From assembly GCA_963824885.1 (NCBI GenBank), contig CAWGQN010000001.1, positions 62,001-126,000 of the forward strand: a stretch of 64,000 bases of DNA, given 5' to 3'. The stretch is from CAWGQN01 sp963824885 (GTDB lineage Bacteria > Actinomycetota > Actinomycetes > Actinomycetales > Microbacteriaceae). Below, piece after piece: positions 10,084-17,432 of the stretch (position 1 is the stretch's first letter; each line of letters begins with the position of its first letter). Both the position numbers and the translations under genes were made by a program. Under the pieces are notes generated by a model, which saw nothing but the letters and a program-made list of their open reading frames with translations, did no database searches and was not told where the DNA came from.

Positions 10084-11418
10084 CTAGTTCTCGTCGTGCC
10101 CGTCGGTAGACGCGCTCGCGCCACCGTCTCCGCGTTCGGCGTGTGACCCCGCGGTGAACGCCCCGAGGTCGACGGGGTTGCCCGTCGAATCAGTCACGGT
10201 GACCCTGCCCAGCACAACAGCCATTGCCTTATTGCGAGCAACCTCTCCCACCATCGACTGAATCTGGTTTTTTTCGCTGAGGATCTTGACGAACTCATTC
10301 GGCTCCATGCCGTATTGCGCCGCCCCTTGAACAAGATATTGAGTCAGTTCGTCTTGACTGACGGTAATTTTCTCGGCTTCGGCGACGGCGTCAAGAAGGA
10401 GCTGAGTGCGAAATGTCTTCTCGCTTGATTCCGCCACGCGGGCTCGGTGGTCTTCGTCTCCCTCACGTTCCTCGTTTGCGAGGTGTCGACTCACCTCGTC
10501 GTCAACAAGCTGTTGTGGAACGGGGATGTCAGTTTTCTCGAGGAGCGCCTCGATGAGCTTGTCGCGCGCTTGGCGTCCCTGATCAAATACCTGATCGCGC
10601 TCAATTTTTTCTTTGAGGCTCGCGCGCAATTCGTCAATGGTGTCAAATTCGCTCGCAATTTGCGCGAAGTCAGCATCGGCGGGAGGCAACTCGCGTTCTT
10701 TGACCGCGATGACCGTTACCGTCACTTCCGCATTCTCGCCCTCGTGATCACCCCCGAGGAGCGGTGCCGTGAACGTCGTCGTTTCGTCGGCGGAAAGCGA
10801 TTCGAGGGCCTCATCGATGCCCTCGATGAGCTCGCCACTGCCCACCTCATAAGAAATACTGTTCGCGGAGTCAACCACGTCATCATTGATCTTCGCGACG
10901 AGGTCAATTTGAACGAAATCGCCCGTTGTCGCGGGACGGTCAACGGTCACGAGCGTGCCAAATCGGCTGCGAAGCGCGTCGAGTTCCGTGTCGATATCGT
11001 CTTCGGTCGTCTCGACTGCGTCGACGTTTATCGCAATCGACTTATATTTTGGAAGGTCAAACTCGGGGCGAACGTCAACCTCAATCGACACGACAAGGTT
11101 GCCGGAAAAGTCTTTCCCACTCGGTCGCTCGGTAATATCCGCTTCGGGGCGGCCGAGCGCGTGCACGGAGTGTTCTTCGATTGCCTTCCGGTAGAAGGCG
11201 TCAAGTCCCTCATTGATTGCGTGAGTCAGAACCTCATCGCGCCCCACGCGCTGGTCAATGAGCGGTGGTGGCACCTTGCCCTTTCGAAAACCAGGAATCG
11301 CAATCTGTTCGGCAATGTGACCGTACGCGTGATCAATGCTCGGTCTCAGCTCTTCGGGTGTCATGGTAAGGACGAGCTTGACTCGCGTCGGACTCAGCTT
11401 GTCGACCGTGGACTGCAC
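10084..11418 (-). CDS. tig: Trigger factor, ribosome-associated chaperone/peptidyl-prolyl isomerase
   Basis: A 444-residue protein with three parts: an N-terminal ribosome-binding domain with the exit-tunnel signature GFRKGKVPP near residue 45, a central FKBP-like domain ([13 protein letters not shown] onward, about 150-245), and a long helical C-terminal chaperone domain. It cradles nascent chains at the ribosome. The start is a GTG at 11416-11418, preceded by AGGAG about nine bases away. The open frame continues upstream through the tRNA-Pro gene, which cannot be coding. It precedes clpP1/clpP2 on the same strand. Confidence 0.95.
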   Translation of the reverse strand: MQSTVDKLSPTRVKLVLTMTPEELRPSIDHAYGHIAEQIAIPGFRKGKVPPPLIDQRVGRDEVLTHAINEGLDAFYRKAIEEHSVHALGRPEADITERPSGKDFSGNLVVSIEVDVRPEFDLPKYKSIAINVDAVETTEDDIDTELDALRSRFGTLVTVDRPATTGDFVQIDLVAKINDDVVDSANSISYEVGSGELIEGIDEALESLSADETTTFTAPLLGGDHEGENAEVTVTVIAVKERELPPADADFAQIASEFDTIDELRASLKEKIERDQVFDQGRQARDKLIEALLEKTDIPVPQQLVDDEVSRHLANEEREGDEDHRARVAESSEKTFRTQLLLDAVAEAEKITVSQDELTQYLVQGAAQYGMEPNEFVKILSEKNQIQSMVGEVARNKAMAVVLGRVTVTDSTGNPVDLGAFTAGSHAERGDGGASASTDGHDEN

Positions 11419-11486
11419 GATATTTTTCTCCTGATTTGTGGATCGCTTACGTCGAGTTGTCGGGTCGCGGCCCCGAGGGATCGCCG

Positions 11487-11560
11487 TCGGGGCGACAGGA
11501 GTTGAACCTGCGGCCTCCCGCTCCCAAAGCGGGCGCTCTACCAAGCTGAGCTACGCCCCG
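11487..11560 (-). tRNA. tRNA-Pro (anticodon TGG)
   Basis: A full cloverleaf reads on the minus strand. The acceptor arm CGGGGCG pairs with CGCCCCG, the D-arm is GCTCAG...GAGC, the anticodon stem CCCGC/GCGGG carries loop TTTGGGA with anticodon TGG, and the T-arm contains GGTTCAACTCC. Discriminator A; CCA is not encoded. It lies upstream of tig in the same direction. Confidence 0.95.
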
Positions 11561-11684
11561 GATACGAATAATCCCCGCGGCCAGCACGCACCAGCCTCGG
11601 CACAACGGCACGGCAAATGGAATGACCTCGGTCAGTCTAATGTATAAGATTGACTCGCTTATTCGACCCGTCTAGCGGCGTCGC

Positions 11685-11755
11685 GGGGATGTAGCTCAAT
11701 GGTAGAGCCTCAGTCTTCCAAACTGATGGTGCGGGTTCGATTCCCGTCATCCCCT
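11685..11755 (+). tRNA. tRNA-Gly (anticodon TCC)
   Basis: The acceptor stem GGGGATG pairs with CATCCCC, the D-arm is GCTCAATGGTAGAGC, and the anticodon stem TCAGT/ACTGA carries loop CTTCCAA with anticodon TCC. The T-arm is GCGGGTTCGATTCCCGT. Length 71 bases, CCA not encoded. A degraded accessory region begins immediately downstream. Confidence 0.95.
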
Positions 11756-11846
11756 CTCGAGTTAATTGGTTTCGTGTGCCGACTTGTGATCTCATCCCGG
11801 CAGAAAAAATTCCTTTTCAACGACTCTTTCGCGCTATTGTCCACTC

Positions 11847-12614
11847 ATGGCCAATGACGCTCTTGCCTCGCCAAATGCAGATGTTGATTTCTCATTTGCG
11901 GGTGTGATTTATCTGAAGCTTGTTGGTGACACCTTTGAGTGCGGCGAGAGATCCATTTTTGTGTCCGATCCAAGCGAACTCATTTTGGACGCGGTTGCCA
12001 GAACTTTCGAGGGCGCAGAACGTGAATTCATGGCGAAACGACGGGCCTCCGGCCTATTTCTCGAACGTGGCCGTCTCGTCTGGCGGCCAGATGACGGTAC
12101 CGGGAACCACTTGTCGGTGCAGATCAACCGAGATGCAACGGTATCGCACCTTCTCCTCGCCTTCGGACCCTTAGTAACGGAGCGTCCCGCTCGCCTTTCG
12201 CTCGGCCTCGAAGGCATGGGCGGAGACAACGATAGTTTTTTTGTCAACTTAGTTGATTCCTCGCTAAGCAGTACCAAATTCTACAAGCTTATAAATGGTG
12301 TCTTTACAATCGCCGACGCAGTCCGATTCCGTGAACATCGACACGAAGTCGGAGAATGGCAGGACACCGGGATTATTTCTACCCGCCTAAAGGAGTTTGT
12401 ACGTGCGGAACCGTCTTGGCGTCCGCGCACCTTTGAGCGCCGGTTTGGGGTGACCGGCAGTGAACGTGGCGCGCTATTGCGAACACTCGGTTATCAAGCC
12501 GCTGGCCCGAAAAAACGTAAAGTTTGGGTTGATTCCAATTCTGGGAATGACGATTCTAGACCTCCGGCGACGCTCTCGTCGACATCGGAATTGACGACCG
12601 AAACGTTGAACTAG
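11847..12614 (+). CDS. Uncharacterised 255-residue protein
   Basis: I do not recognise a family. The protein is soluble with no signal peptide or membrane helix. It has an N-terminal region rich in beta-type segments (FAGVIYLKLVGD, LFLERGRLVWRP), a middle LSLGLEGMGGDNDSFF stretch, and a basic C-terminal part (FERRFGV...PKKRKVWV) ending in a Ser/Thr-rich tail. There is no Shine-Dalgarno site before the ATG, but TATTGT stands about eight bases upstream, so a leaderless transcript is possible. Codon use is less GC-biased than in flanking housekeeping genes. It sits between tRNA-Gly and an HNH remnant, at the start of the accessory island. Confidence 0.55.
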   Translation: MANDALASPNADVDFSFAGVIYLKLVGDTFECGERSIFVSDPSELILDAVARTFEGAEREFMAKRRASGLFLERGRLVWRPDDGTGNHLSVQINRDATVSHLLLAFGPLVTERPARLSLGLEGMGGDNDSFFVNLVDSSLSSTKFYKLINGVFTIADAVRFREHRHEVGEWQDTGIISTRLKEFVRAEPSWRPRTFERRFGVTGSERGALLRTLGYQAAGPKKRKVWVDSNSGNDDSRPPATLSSTSELTTETLN

Positions 12615-12652
12615 AGATCGGGGCTGCTGATGGTATTGGGACGGAGACACCG

Positions 12653-12814
12653 GTGGCTGGTTGGGAGGTCTAGGCGTCGGACGGAACTCCCACCTGATTG
12701 GGCTGCGATCAGGCAGCGTATCCTGACTCGTGACCGGCACTCGTGCACGTGGATTGATCTGGGCATACCGCGGGGTCAACCGGCGAACCAGGTTGACCCC
12801 GCGAGGGCCGCAGT
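12653..12814 (+). pseudogene. HNH endonuclease remnant, frameshifted and truncated
   Basis: Translating from the GTG at 12653 (GGAG six bases upstream) gives VAGWE. A shift of one base then gives SRRRTELPPDWAAIRQ, RILTRDRHSCTW and ANQVDPARA. This is the N-terminal half of the small actinobacterial/phage HNH nucleases, whose zinc Cys and VDHI motif fall here. The catalytic HNH half is missing: VDH has become VDP and the reading dissolves after about 12814. Clearly non-functional, and evidence of former phage-type or mobile DNA at this spot. Confidence 0.6.
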
Positions 12815-12834
12815 ATTCGGAGACTCTCGTCGGG

Positions 12835-13146
12835 TCACGTCGCTAAGCAGCGACAAATCGACAGGATTAACCAAATCTTCGGCAAGTCTTCGCTTCCCAC
12901 GGACACGTCGTCTGACGCGGATCCTGAACCCACCGGTGCTCGCGTCAGCGCGCTCATTCTTATTCGCGATTCGGCGCTGCGAGGAGCGAAGAAAAGGCCG
13001 TCGAATTTGAGCGAACCGCATACCCCAATTGTCGAGCCAGCCGTGACCGACGTGACCGGCGCCGCCGCAATCGTAGCTGTCGCGAAGACCAGCGGTTCGA
13101 ATCCCAAAAGAATCGAAAAAACAGCAACTCCGATATGAGATTTCAT
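12835..13146 (-). CDS. Possible small exported protein
   Basis: A 103-residue ORF from the ATG at 13144-13146, preceded by GGGGGA. It starts with a plausible Sec signal peptide, MKSHIGVAVFSILLGF...VFATATIAAAP, and continues with a Ser/Gly/Ala-rich stretch without known motifs, ending in a hydrophobic WLILSICRC segment. It occupies the decayed stretch between the HNH remnant and the dead dps copy, so it may itself be a fragment of a longer secreted protein. No family recognised; coding status is uncertain. Confidence 0.3.
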   Translation of the reverse strand: MKSHIGVAVFSILLGFEPLVFATATIAAAPVTSVTAGSTIGVCGSLKFDGLFFAPRSAESRIRMSALTRAPVGSGSASDDVSVGSEDLPKIWLILSICRCLAT

Positions 13147-13206
13147 TGTGTCCCCCGTCGGGCCCGCCAAACACCTCGCGCCTCATTTTACTCGGACTCG
13201 TCGGCC

Positions 13207-13555
13207 AGAAACCCCCGCGCAACGCCTCACCCTTCTTAGGTTCGGCTTGCTTGCGGAATTGTTTGATCGGCATACCGTTGTACCTAGAGACGAGAACGAA
13301 AGGACTCCCCCATAAATTCGACAGCCATCGCATCCCACAGTGCAACGAACCCCGATGTTTCCGCGGGCATCGCGCAGTTTCTTTCTCCCGTCGTCATTGA
13401 ATTGACCGCGATAGCAGTCAATGGGAAACAAGCCCATTGGCACGTGCGCGGGCCAAACTTCGCCGGGGTCCACGAACTCCTCGATGTGATCGTTGATCAC
13501 GCCCACGAGTGGGCCGACTTGGCCGCAGAGCGTGTCGTGGCCCTCGGGCTTCCGA
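13207..13555. repeat. Direct repeat copy 1 (349 bp, matches 15236-15584)
   Basis: Nearly identical to 15236-15584 at a constant offset of 2029 bases, with roughly ten differences by eye. It covers the dps promoter/leader and the first 81 codons of dps. The match stops abruptly at TTCCGA, where an IS3 orfA remnant begins. Confidence 0.92.
13312..13555 (+). pseudogene. Truncated dps copy with lost start codon
   Basis: The same reading as the first 81 residues of the intact dps downstream, including the ferroxidase HWHVRGPNFAGVHE motif. The start codon ATG is ATA here, and the gene is cut off at 13555 where IS3 orfA sequence begins. The codons in between remain open and almost unchanged, so the duplication looks fairly recent. 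It has no C-terminal two helices and cannot form a Dps cage. Confidence 0.85.
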
Positions 13556-13734
13556 GGGGCGGCCGAGCTCGGTCGCGAAAAACACACTCGCTGAACGCAA
13601 AATCTCGTTAGCCTTCTCCAACTGCGCAACCTGCTTCTTCAACCGCTTAATCTCCGCCTGCGCATCACTCGACCCCCCACCGGCATCCGCAACGCACGCT
13701 CACGAAAATTCCTCGAATACGCTCCAACAGTCAT
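13556..13734 (-). mobile_element. IS3-family transposase OrfA remnant
   Basis: On the minus strand, from the ATG at 13732-13734 (GGATGGAG upstream), the reading MTVGAYSRNFRERALRM is the usual OrfA N-terminus. After a frame change and a deletion of the helix-turn-helix middle part, DAQAEIKRLKKQVAQLEKAN and EILRSASVFFATELGRP follow; these are the leucine-zipper end of IS3 OrfA. OrfB (DDE integrase) is absent. The left end abuts the broken dps copy exactly, which marks the deletion or insertion junction. Confidence 0.78.
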
Positions 13735-13792
13735 AACTCCATCCTCCAAAGGAAAAGACGGAACAAAAACCAGGGCAATTCACTCTGACGGT

Positions 13793-13873
13793 TTGAAGTG
13801 GCCCAGGGTGGTCGGCTTGATTTGGCCCAGTTCGCGACTTGCCGGGGCCGTCGTGTCGGTTTGATCTGGCCCA
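13793..13873. repeat. Three direct repeats TTGAnnTGGCCCA, possible transposase-binding end
   Basis: TTGAAGTGGCCCAG at 13793, TTGATTTGGCCCAG at 13817 and TTGATCTGGCCCA at 13861 share a 13-14 base core in the same orientation. Clusters of short imperfect repeats near one end are a known trait of IS21-type element termini. No istA or istB sequence is visible, so this is at most a leftover end. Confidence 0.4.
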
Positions 13874-13957
13874 CCGCGCAGCTTGTTCTCGTTCGTAATT
13901 GACCATTCGTTCCAGCTGTGCAGAGACTTTGCATAAGCGGACACGTCGCCCAAACCT

Positions 13958-14113
13958 TCAGCAGCCCCGGTCGTCAGTGCGTTTGGTTCCCGCCTCTTTG
14001 CGGTCAAAACGAGGCCGACATGCAAACCTCAAAAGGAACACTATGGCCGCCGCCGGCACAGCAACGATGAGAATGATGATGGCAACGATGAGTGCGACGT
14101 GCATTCCCTGCAT
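13958..14113 (-). CDS. 51-residue single-span membrane protein
   Basis: A short ORF: ATG at 14111-14113 with AGAGG five bases upstream, stop at 13958-13960. The peptide starts MQGMHVALIVAIIILIVAVP, continues AAAIVFLLRF as one transmembrane helix (about residues 6-28), and ends in a basic, polar tail (CRPRFDRKEAGTKRTDDRGC). It begins 24 bases after the stop of the secreted-protein gene on the same strand, which suggests an operon of two. Function unknown. Supporting it are the ribosome site, the helix and the neighbour; against it are its small size and a repetitive GATGA-rich stretch. Confidence 0.5.
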   Translation of the reverse strand: MQGMHVALIVAIIILIVAVPAAAIVFLLRFACRPRFDRKEAGTKRTDDRGC

Positions 14114-14137
14114 CGCAACCTCTTTTCTGGGTGATCA

Positions 14138-15043
14138 CTACGGACTGGTGTCCCACATGCTTCGGTCTCGAACATGGAACGTCAGCTGGTAGACGCCTGA
14201 ACCAGAGCCAGCTAAGAACGTTACATGCAAGACTGCCTGAACCTGTGCATCGTTGGCTCCATTTTGATTTCTACGAATTAGATTGAAACTGGTTGAGTTT
14301 ACGGTGGCGGCTCCGGTCCAATATCCGATCGAATGATAGTTCGTGATCCCCGCATTCCCGATGTTACTAATTCGCCCGTCGACATAGAAGTCGATTGTAA
14401 ATAGGAACTGGTTAGTACTGACATGGCAGCCAAAGAAGGGGAAAGTTCCAACCCCTGCACCATGGGTACAATTTTCGATGGATCGTCGTTGAATTCGTGA
14501 GTCTGTATCGACCTTCTTGGGAATTTGCACGGTATCGACAATGAGTGAGCCGTCTGGATAGTTCTTCGTTGTCGTTTGAACGAAGTCGTTCACAGCGGTC
14601 AACGTGGATATCGGTTGAGTTCCATTTTGGGAGTCCCATGGCACCCCGGCGTCAAGTTTGACGATCAGGTTATCTTGAACATCCGAAGCGACTCCGTGCT
14701 GCGTAAGTCGTTGCCGTATTCCTGTCTTGTCGATTGTACTTTGGTTCACGTCGGTCCCGAATGTGGTGCCCCGCTGGGACGAGAGCGAGATATCCGCAGC
14801 CGGATCAACAGCCACCGTCACAGCCGTGTCGGCGAACGCCATTTCGATCACATTCGCGCCCGCAAGACCCGTTGCAACATCGGCAGCGTTGGACATCGTG
14901 TGCGGTGTGGCTGTCGTCACCGGCTGCAACAGGCCCGATGGCGTATCAACGGCGTTTGCGGGAGTGGCGAGACCGGCAAAAATCAGGGCTGCGGCAATGC
15001 CGGAGCCGGTGAGCGGAAGTGACGCTTTTCTAACATTGAACAC
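14138..15043 (-). CDS. Uncharacterised secreted protein (301 aa)
   Basis: Starts at GTG 15043, with GAGGAG about 11 bases upstream. The N-terminus MFNVRKASLPLTGSG, the hydrophobic core IAAALIFAGLA and TPANA form a clear Sec signal peptide, cleaved near residue 31. The mature part has no membrane helix. It contains two cysteines close together (NC...GC, possibly a disulfide) and a C-terminal region rich in beta strands (FTIDFYVDGRI, AQVQAVLHVTFLAGSG, YQLTFHVRDRSMW). I know no family. Base composition is visibly more AT-rich than its neighbours, it lies inside the accessory island, and it is followed by the 51-residue membrane protein. Confidence 0.72.
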   Translation of the reverse strand: MFNVRKASLPLTGSGIAAALIFAGLATPANAVDTPSGLLQPVTTATPHTMSNAADVATGLAGANVIEMAFADTAVTVAVDPAADISLSSQRGTTFGTDVNQSTIDKTGIRQRLTQHGVASDVQDNLIVKLDAGVPWDSQNGTQPISTLTAVNDFVQTTTKNYPDGSLIVDTVQIPKKVDTDSRIQRRSIENCTHGAGVGTFPFFGCHVSTNQFLFTIDFYVDGRISNIGNAGITNYHSIGYWTGAATVNSTSFNLIRRNQNGANDAQVQAVLHVTFLAGSGSGVYQLTFHVRDRSMWDTSP

Positions 15044-15235
15044 GGGATTGAATGCTCCTCATTGAGATGGAATGTTGTTCCGGCCACGATGACAGCGCAG
15101 CTCCTGCGGCGCAAGACAATTCACCCCCACCCCCGATTAGGAGTCACCCGCGGTTACTGATAACGACAGCGATTGCTCCCTGACCTCACCTAGAGGCCTA
15201 CTCGGCGCGACGATTAGGCCTTCACGCGTGTGCCC

Positions 15236-15584
15236 CGAAACCCCCGCGCGATACCTCGCCCTTCTTAGGTTCGGCTTGCTTGCGGAATTGTTTGATCGGC
15301 ATACCGTTGTAACTAGAGACGAGAACGAAAGGACTCCCCCATGAATTCGACAGCCATCGCATCCCACAGTGCAACGAACCCCGATGTTTCCGCGGGCATC
15401 GCGCAGTTTCTTTCTCCCGTCGTCATTGAATTGACCGCGATCGCCGTCAATGGGAAACAAGCCCATTGGCACGTGCGCGGGCCAAACTTCGCCGGGGTCC
15501 ACGAACTCCTCGATGTGATCGTTGATCACGCCCACGAGTGGGCCGACTTGGCCGCTGAGCGTGTCGTGGCCCTCGGGCTTCCGA
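15236..15584. repeat. Direct repeat copy 2 (349 bp, matches 13207-13555)
   Basis: The intact partner of the direct repeat, holding the dps leader and the first half of dps. Together the two copies bracket a 1.68-kb segment with the IS3 remnant, the repeat cluster and the secreted/membrane protein pair. Confidence 0.92.
15265..15283 (+). promoter_or_regulatory. Weak DtxR/IdeR-like box upstream of dps
   Basis: TTAGGTTCGGCTTGCTTGC matches the actinobacterial iron-box consensus TTAGGTTAGGCTAACCTAA at about 13 of 19 positions, with the left half nearly perfect and the right half poor. It lies about 60 bases before the dps start. Iron-dependent control of an iron-storage gene would make sense, but the match may be chance. 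Confidence 0.25.
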
Positions 15585-15826
15585 TTGACGCGCGAATTGC
15601 CACGATTGCCGACAAGACGACGTCGCGACCATTGAGCGCAGGGTTCCAACAGTCTGACACCACGGTTGCCGAAATGGTCGCTCAACTCGATACGGCCTTG
15701 GTTGCCGTTCGCAGCGCCGTCGACGGACTCGACGGTGTCGATTTGACCAGCCAAGATGTTGCAATCGAGATCGCTCGCGGCCTCGACAAAGACCGGTGGT
15801 TCTTATCCGCTCACATTAGCAAGTAA
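15341..15826 (+). CDS. dps: Dps-family ferritin-like DNA-protection protein
   Basis: 161 residues, the usual Dps length. The family signature HWHVRGPNFAGVHELLD (about 42-58) supplies the two His and the Asp/Glu of the inter-subunit ferroxidase site; HEWADLAAERVVALG completes it. Dps dodecamers oxidise and store iron and protect DNA from peroxide. The ATG follows an AGGACTCCCCC leader. The 5' half is duplicated upstream at 13207-13555. The gene is closed by a strong hairpin shared with the convergent nei-type gene. Confidence 0.93.
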   Translation: MNSTAIASHSATNPDVSAGIAQFLSPVVIELTAIAVNGKQAHWHVRGPNFAGVHELLDVIVDHAHEWADLAAERVVALGLPIDARIATIADKTTSRPLSAGFQQSDTTVAEMVAQLDTALVAVRSAVDGLDGVDLTSQDVAIEIARGLDKDRWFLSAHISK

Positions 15827-15848
15827 AGAAGCGCACAAAACTGACGGG

Positions 15849-15886
15849 TCAAGCGTGAATGCCGCGCTCGCGGCATTCACGCTTGA
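15849..15886. terminator. Bidirectional hairpin terminator between dps and the DNA glycosylase gene
   Basis: A perfect 18-bp inverted repeat (TCAAGCGTGAATGCCGCG and its complement) with only CT between the arms. It starts 22 bases after the dps stop. The right arm contains the stop codon and last codons of the minus-strand glycosylase gene. No clear T-run follows on either side, as is common in high-GC Actinobacteria. Confidence 0.75.
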
Positions 15887-16794
15887 TCGGTCGGACACCA
15901 ATACAGCTTTCGAGACGCCATCTTTTCCATGACGACGTGTCTTCCACACAATCGACACGGCAATCCGTCACGCTTGTACACCCAGTATCTGTCGTCCGAG
16001 GTCGCGAACGCCCGCTCAGGAGAATCAGAGTCGAGCGAGTCCATCGTGAGCATGTGGCCCGACTCGACGCCCACACGAAGTAACGTTGCCCAGTCGCTCC
16101 ACAATGCGGCTGCCTCATTTCGAGACACTCTCGCGCCCTTCGTGTGCGGGTTCATACGAGCGCGAAACAGGATTTCAGCTCGATACACGTTGCCGATTCC
16201 ACTGACCACCGATTGATCCATAAGAAGCACGCCAATGGGAGACGACCGCGACGCAACCGCGGCAACAAACCGTTCTTCGGCGCGGGGTCCGTTATCAACA
16301 AGCGGATCGGGACCGAGACGATCAAGAATTTTTTGAACCTGATGCGGATCAAGAACCTCGCATGCGGTCGGGCCGCGGAGGTCGGCGACGGCCCTCGACG
16401 TTGCGATCCGTACTCGCACAGCGCCCACGGGAGAAGGCGGGAAGGGTTGATTCGACATCAGGCCCTCGTGTTCGGCTTCCGACATGCGAACCGCTCGACG
16501 CAATCGAGGTGCGCCAATGCTTTCACCCGCGTCGCTGGCTCCCGATTCCGACGAAATACCGCCGGCAAAATCCCATGCTCCATAGATTCCGAGATGGACG
16601 CGAAGCCACCGGTCCCCCGCAAACTCAAGAAAGAGATTCTTGCCGACGGTGCGCGCCGAAATTAATGCACGCCCGTTAAGAAGCTCGGCACCAGACGCAA
16701 AGCGACCTTGGGGCGATGAAACAGCCGGGATCGTGCCGACAAAATCGCGCTCGAATTGAATGGCAATTCGGTGAACGGAGTGGCCTTCGGGCAC
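15877..16794 (-). CDS. Fpg/Nei-family DNA glycosylase (endonuclease VIII-like) with altered zinc finger
   Basis: A base-excision repair enzyme of 305 residues. It begins MPEGHSVHR, so Pro2 and Glu3 supply the catalytic pair after Met removal; PEGH is the Nei-type variant. The helix-two-turn-helix shows as DQSVVSGIGNVYRAEILF near 195-213. The C-terminal zinc finger has CRLCG and then YWCPTDQA, so the last of the four usual cysteines is Asp. The start is GTG, overlapping the rpiB stop by one base. Its last codons lie in the terminator hairpin. Confidence 0.9.
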   Translation of the reverse strand: MPEGHSVHRIAIQFERDFVGTIPAVSSPQGRFASGAELLNGRALISARTVGKNLFLEFAGDRWLRVHLGIYGAWDFAGGISSESGASDAGESIGAPRLRRAVRMSEAEHEGLMSNQPFPPSPVGAVRVRIATSRAVADLRGPTACEVLDPHQVQKILDRLGPDPLVDNGPRAEERFVAAVASRSSPIGVLLMDQSVVSGIGNVYRAEILFRARMNPHTKGARVSRNEAAALWSDWATLLRVGVESGHMLTMDSLDSDSPERAFATSDDRYWVYKRDGLPCRLCGRHVVMEKMASRKLYWCPTDQA

Positions 16795-17282
16795 TAGTGG
16801 TCGATTTCCTTACCCCGGATGTCGCCTGTGGCCTCGTATTCGGCAATCTGCGCGAGCCGCCGAACGTGTCGCTCCTCGTCGGAGAATGGCTCGGCGATGA
16901 ACACGTCAACGAGGTTCGTGACCTCCTCGACGGTGTGCTGACGCGCACCGACCGAAATAATGTTCGCGTTATTGTGCTCGCGAGCAAGAACGGCCGTTGG
17001 CGCGCTCCACGCGAGCGCCGCACGAGCCCCGGCAACCTTATTTGCGGCAATTTGTTCGCCGTTGCCCGAGCCACCGATGACGATTCCGAGAGCATCGGTA
17101 CCAGCCCGTTGATCGCGAACGACCGCGTGAGCGGCGTTAATACAGAAAGCCGGATAGTCGTCGAGTGCGTCAAACGTTGTTGGCCCGTGATACACAACGT
17201 CGTGGCCCGCCTCGTTCAAGTGATCGATGAGGTCGTGGCTCACCTCAAGACCCGCGTGATCGGTGGCGATGTGAATACGCAT
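16794..17282 (-). CDS. rpiB: Ribose-5-phosphate isomerase B
   Basis: 162 residues. Interconverts ribose-5-phosphate and ribulose-5-phosphate in the pentose phosphate pathway. Family marks are MRIHIATDHAG at the N-terminus, GIVIGGSGNGEQIAANK in the middle (Ser/Gly phosphate and substrate loop) and AREHNNANIISVGAR after it. The actinobacterial RpiB branch has Glu instead of Cys as the catalytic base; GSGNGE fits that. It overlaps the downstream glycosylase by one base and is divergent from pepN, with 150 bases between. Confidence 0.94.
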   Translation of the reverse strand: MRIHIATDHAGLEVSHDLIDHLNEAGHDVVYHGPTTFDALDDYPAFCINAAHAVVRDQRAGTDALGIVIGGSGNGEQIAANKVAGARAALAWSAPTAVLAREHNNANIISVGARQHTVEEVTNLVDVFIAEPFSDEERHVRRLAQIAEYEATGDIRGKEIDH

Positions 17283-17432
17283 GAGAGCTATTCAAGCAGA
17301 GAAGCGCGGCTCAACCGGTGCTGACGGGCACGCCCAGACTGACGTGATCGTCAAACGGTTACTGTTGAACAACGCGGTCACACCCCAAACCGCCGCCATC
17401 GACAATCAACCGGATCGAGTTGGAGAAGACCG

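Noticed and set aside
10447..11505. Plus-strand open frame of 352 codons
   Set aside because: Antisense to tig.
13086..13100. GGTTCGAATCCC as a tRNA fragment or attachment site
   Set aside because: Only the generic T-loop core matches; no acceptor stem and no extended match to tRNA-Gly.
12776..13345. Minus-strand open frame of 189 codons across the island
   Set aside because: Crosses the dead dps copy and its promoter antisense; no coherent domain. Only the shorter signal-peptide ORF was kept.
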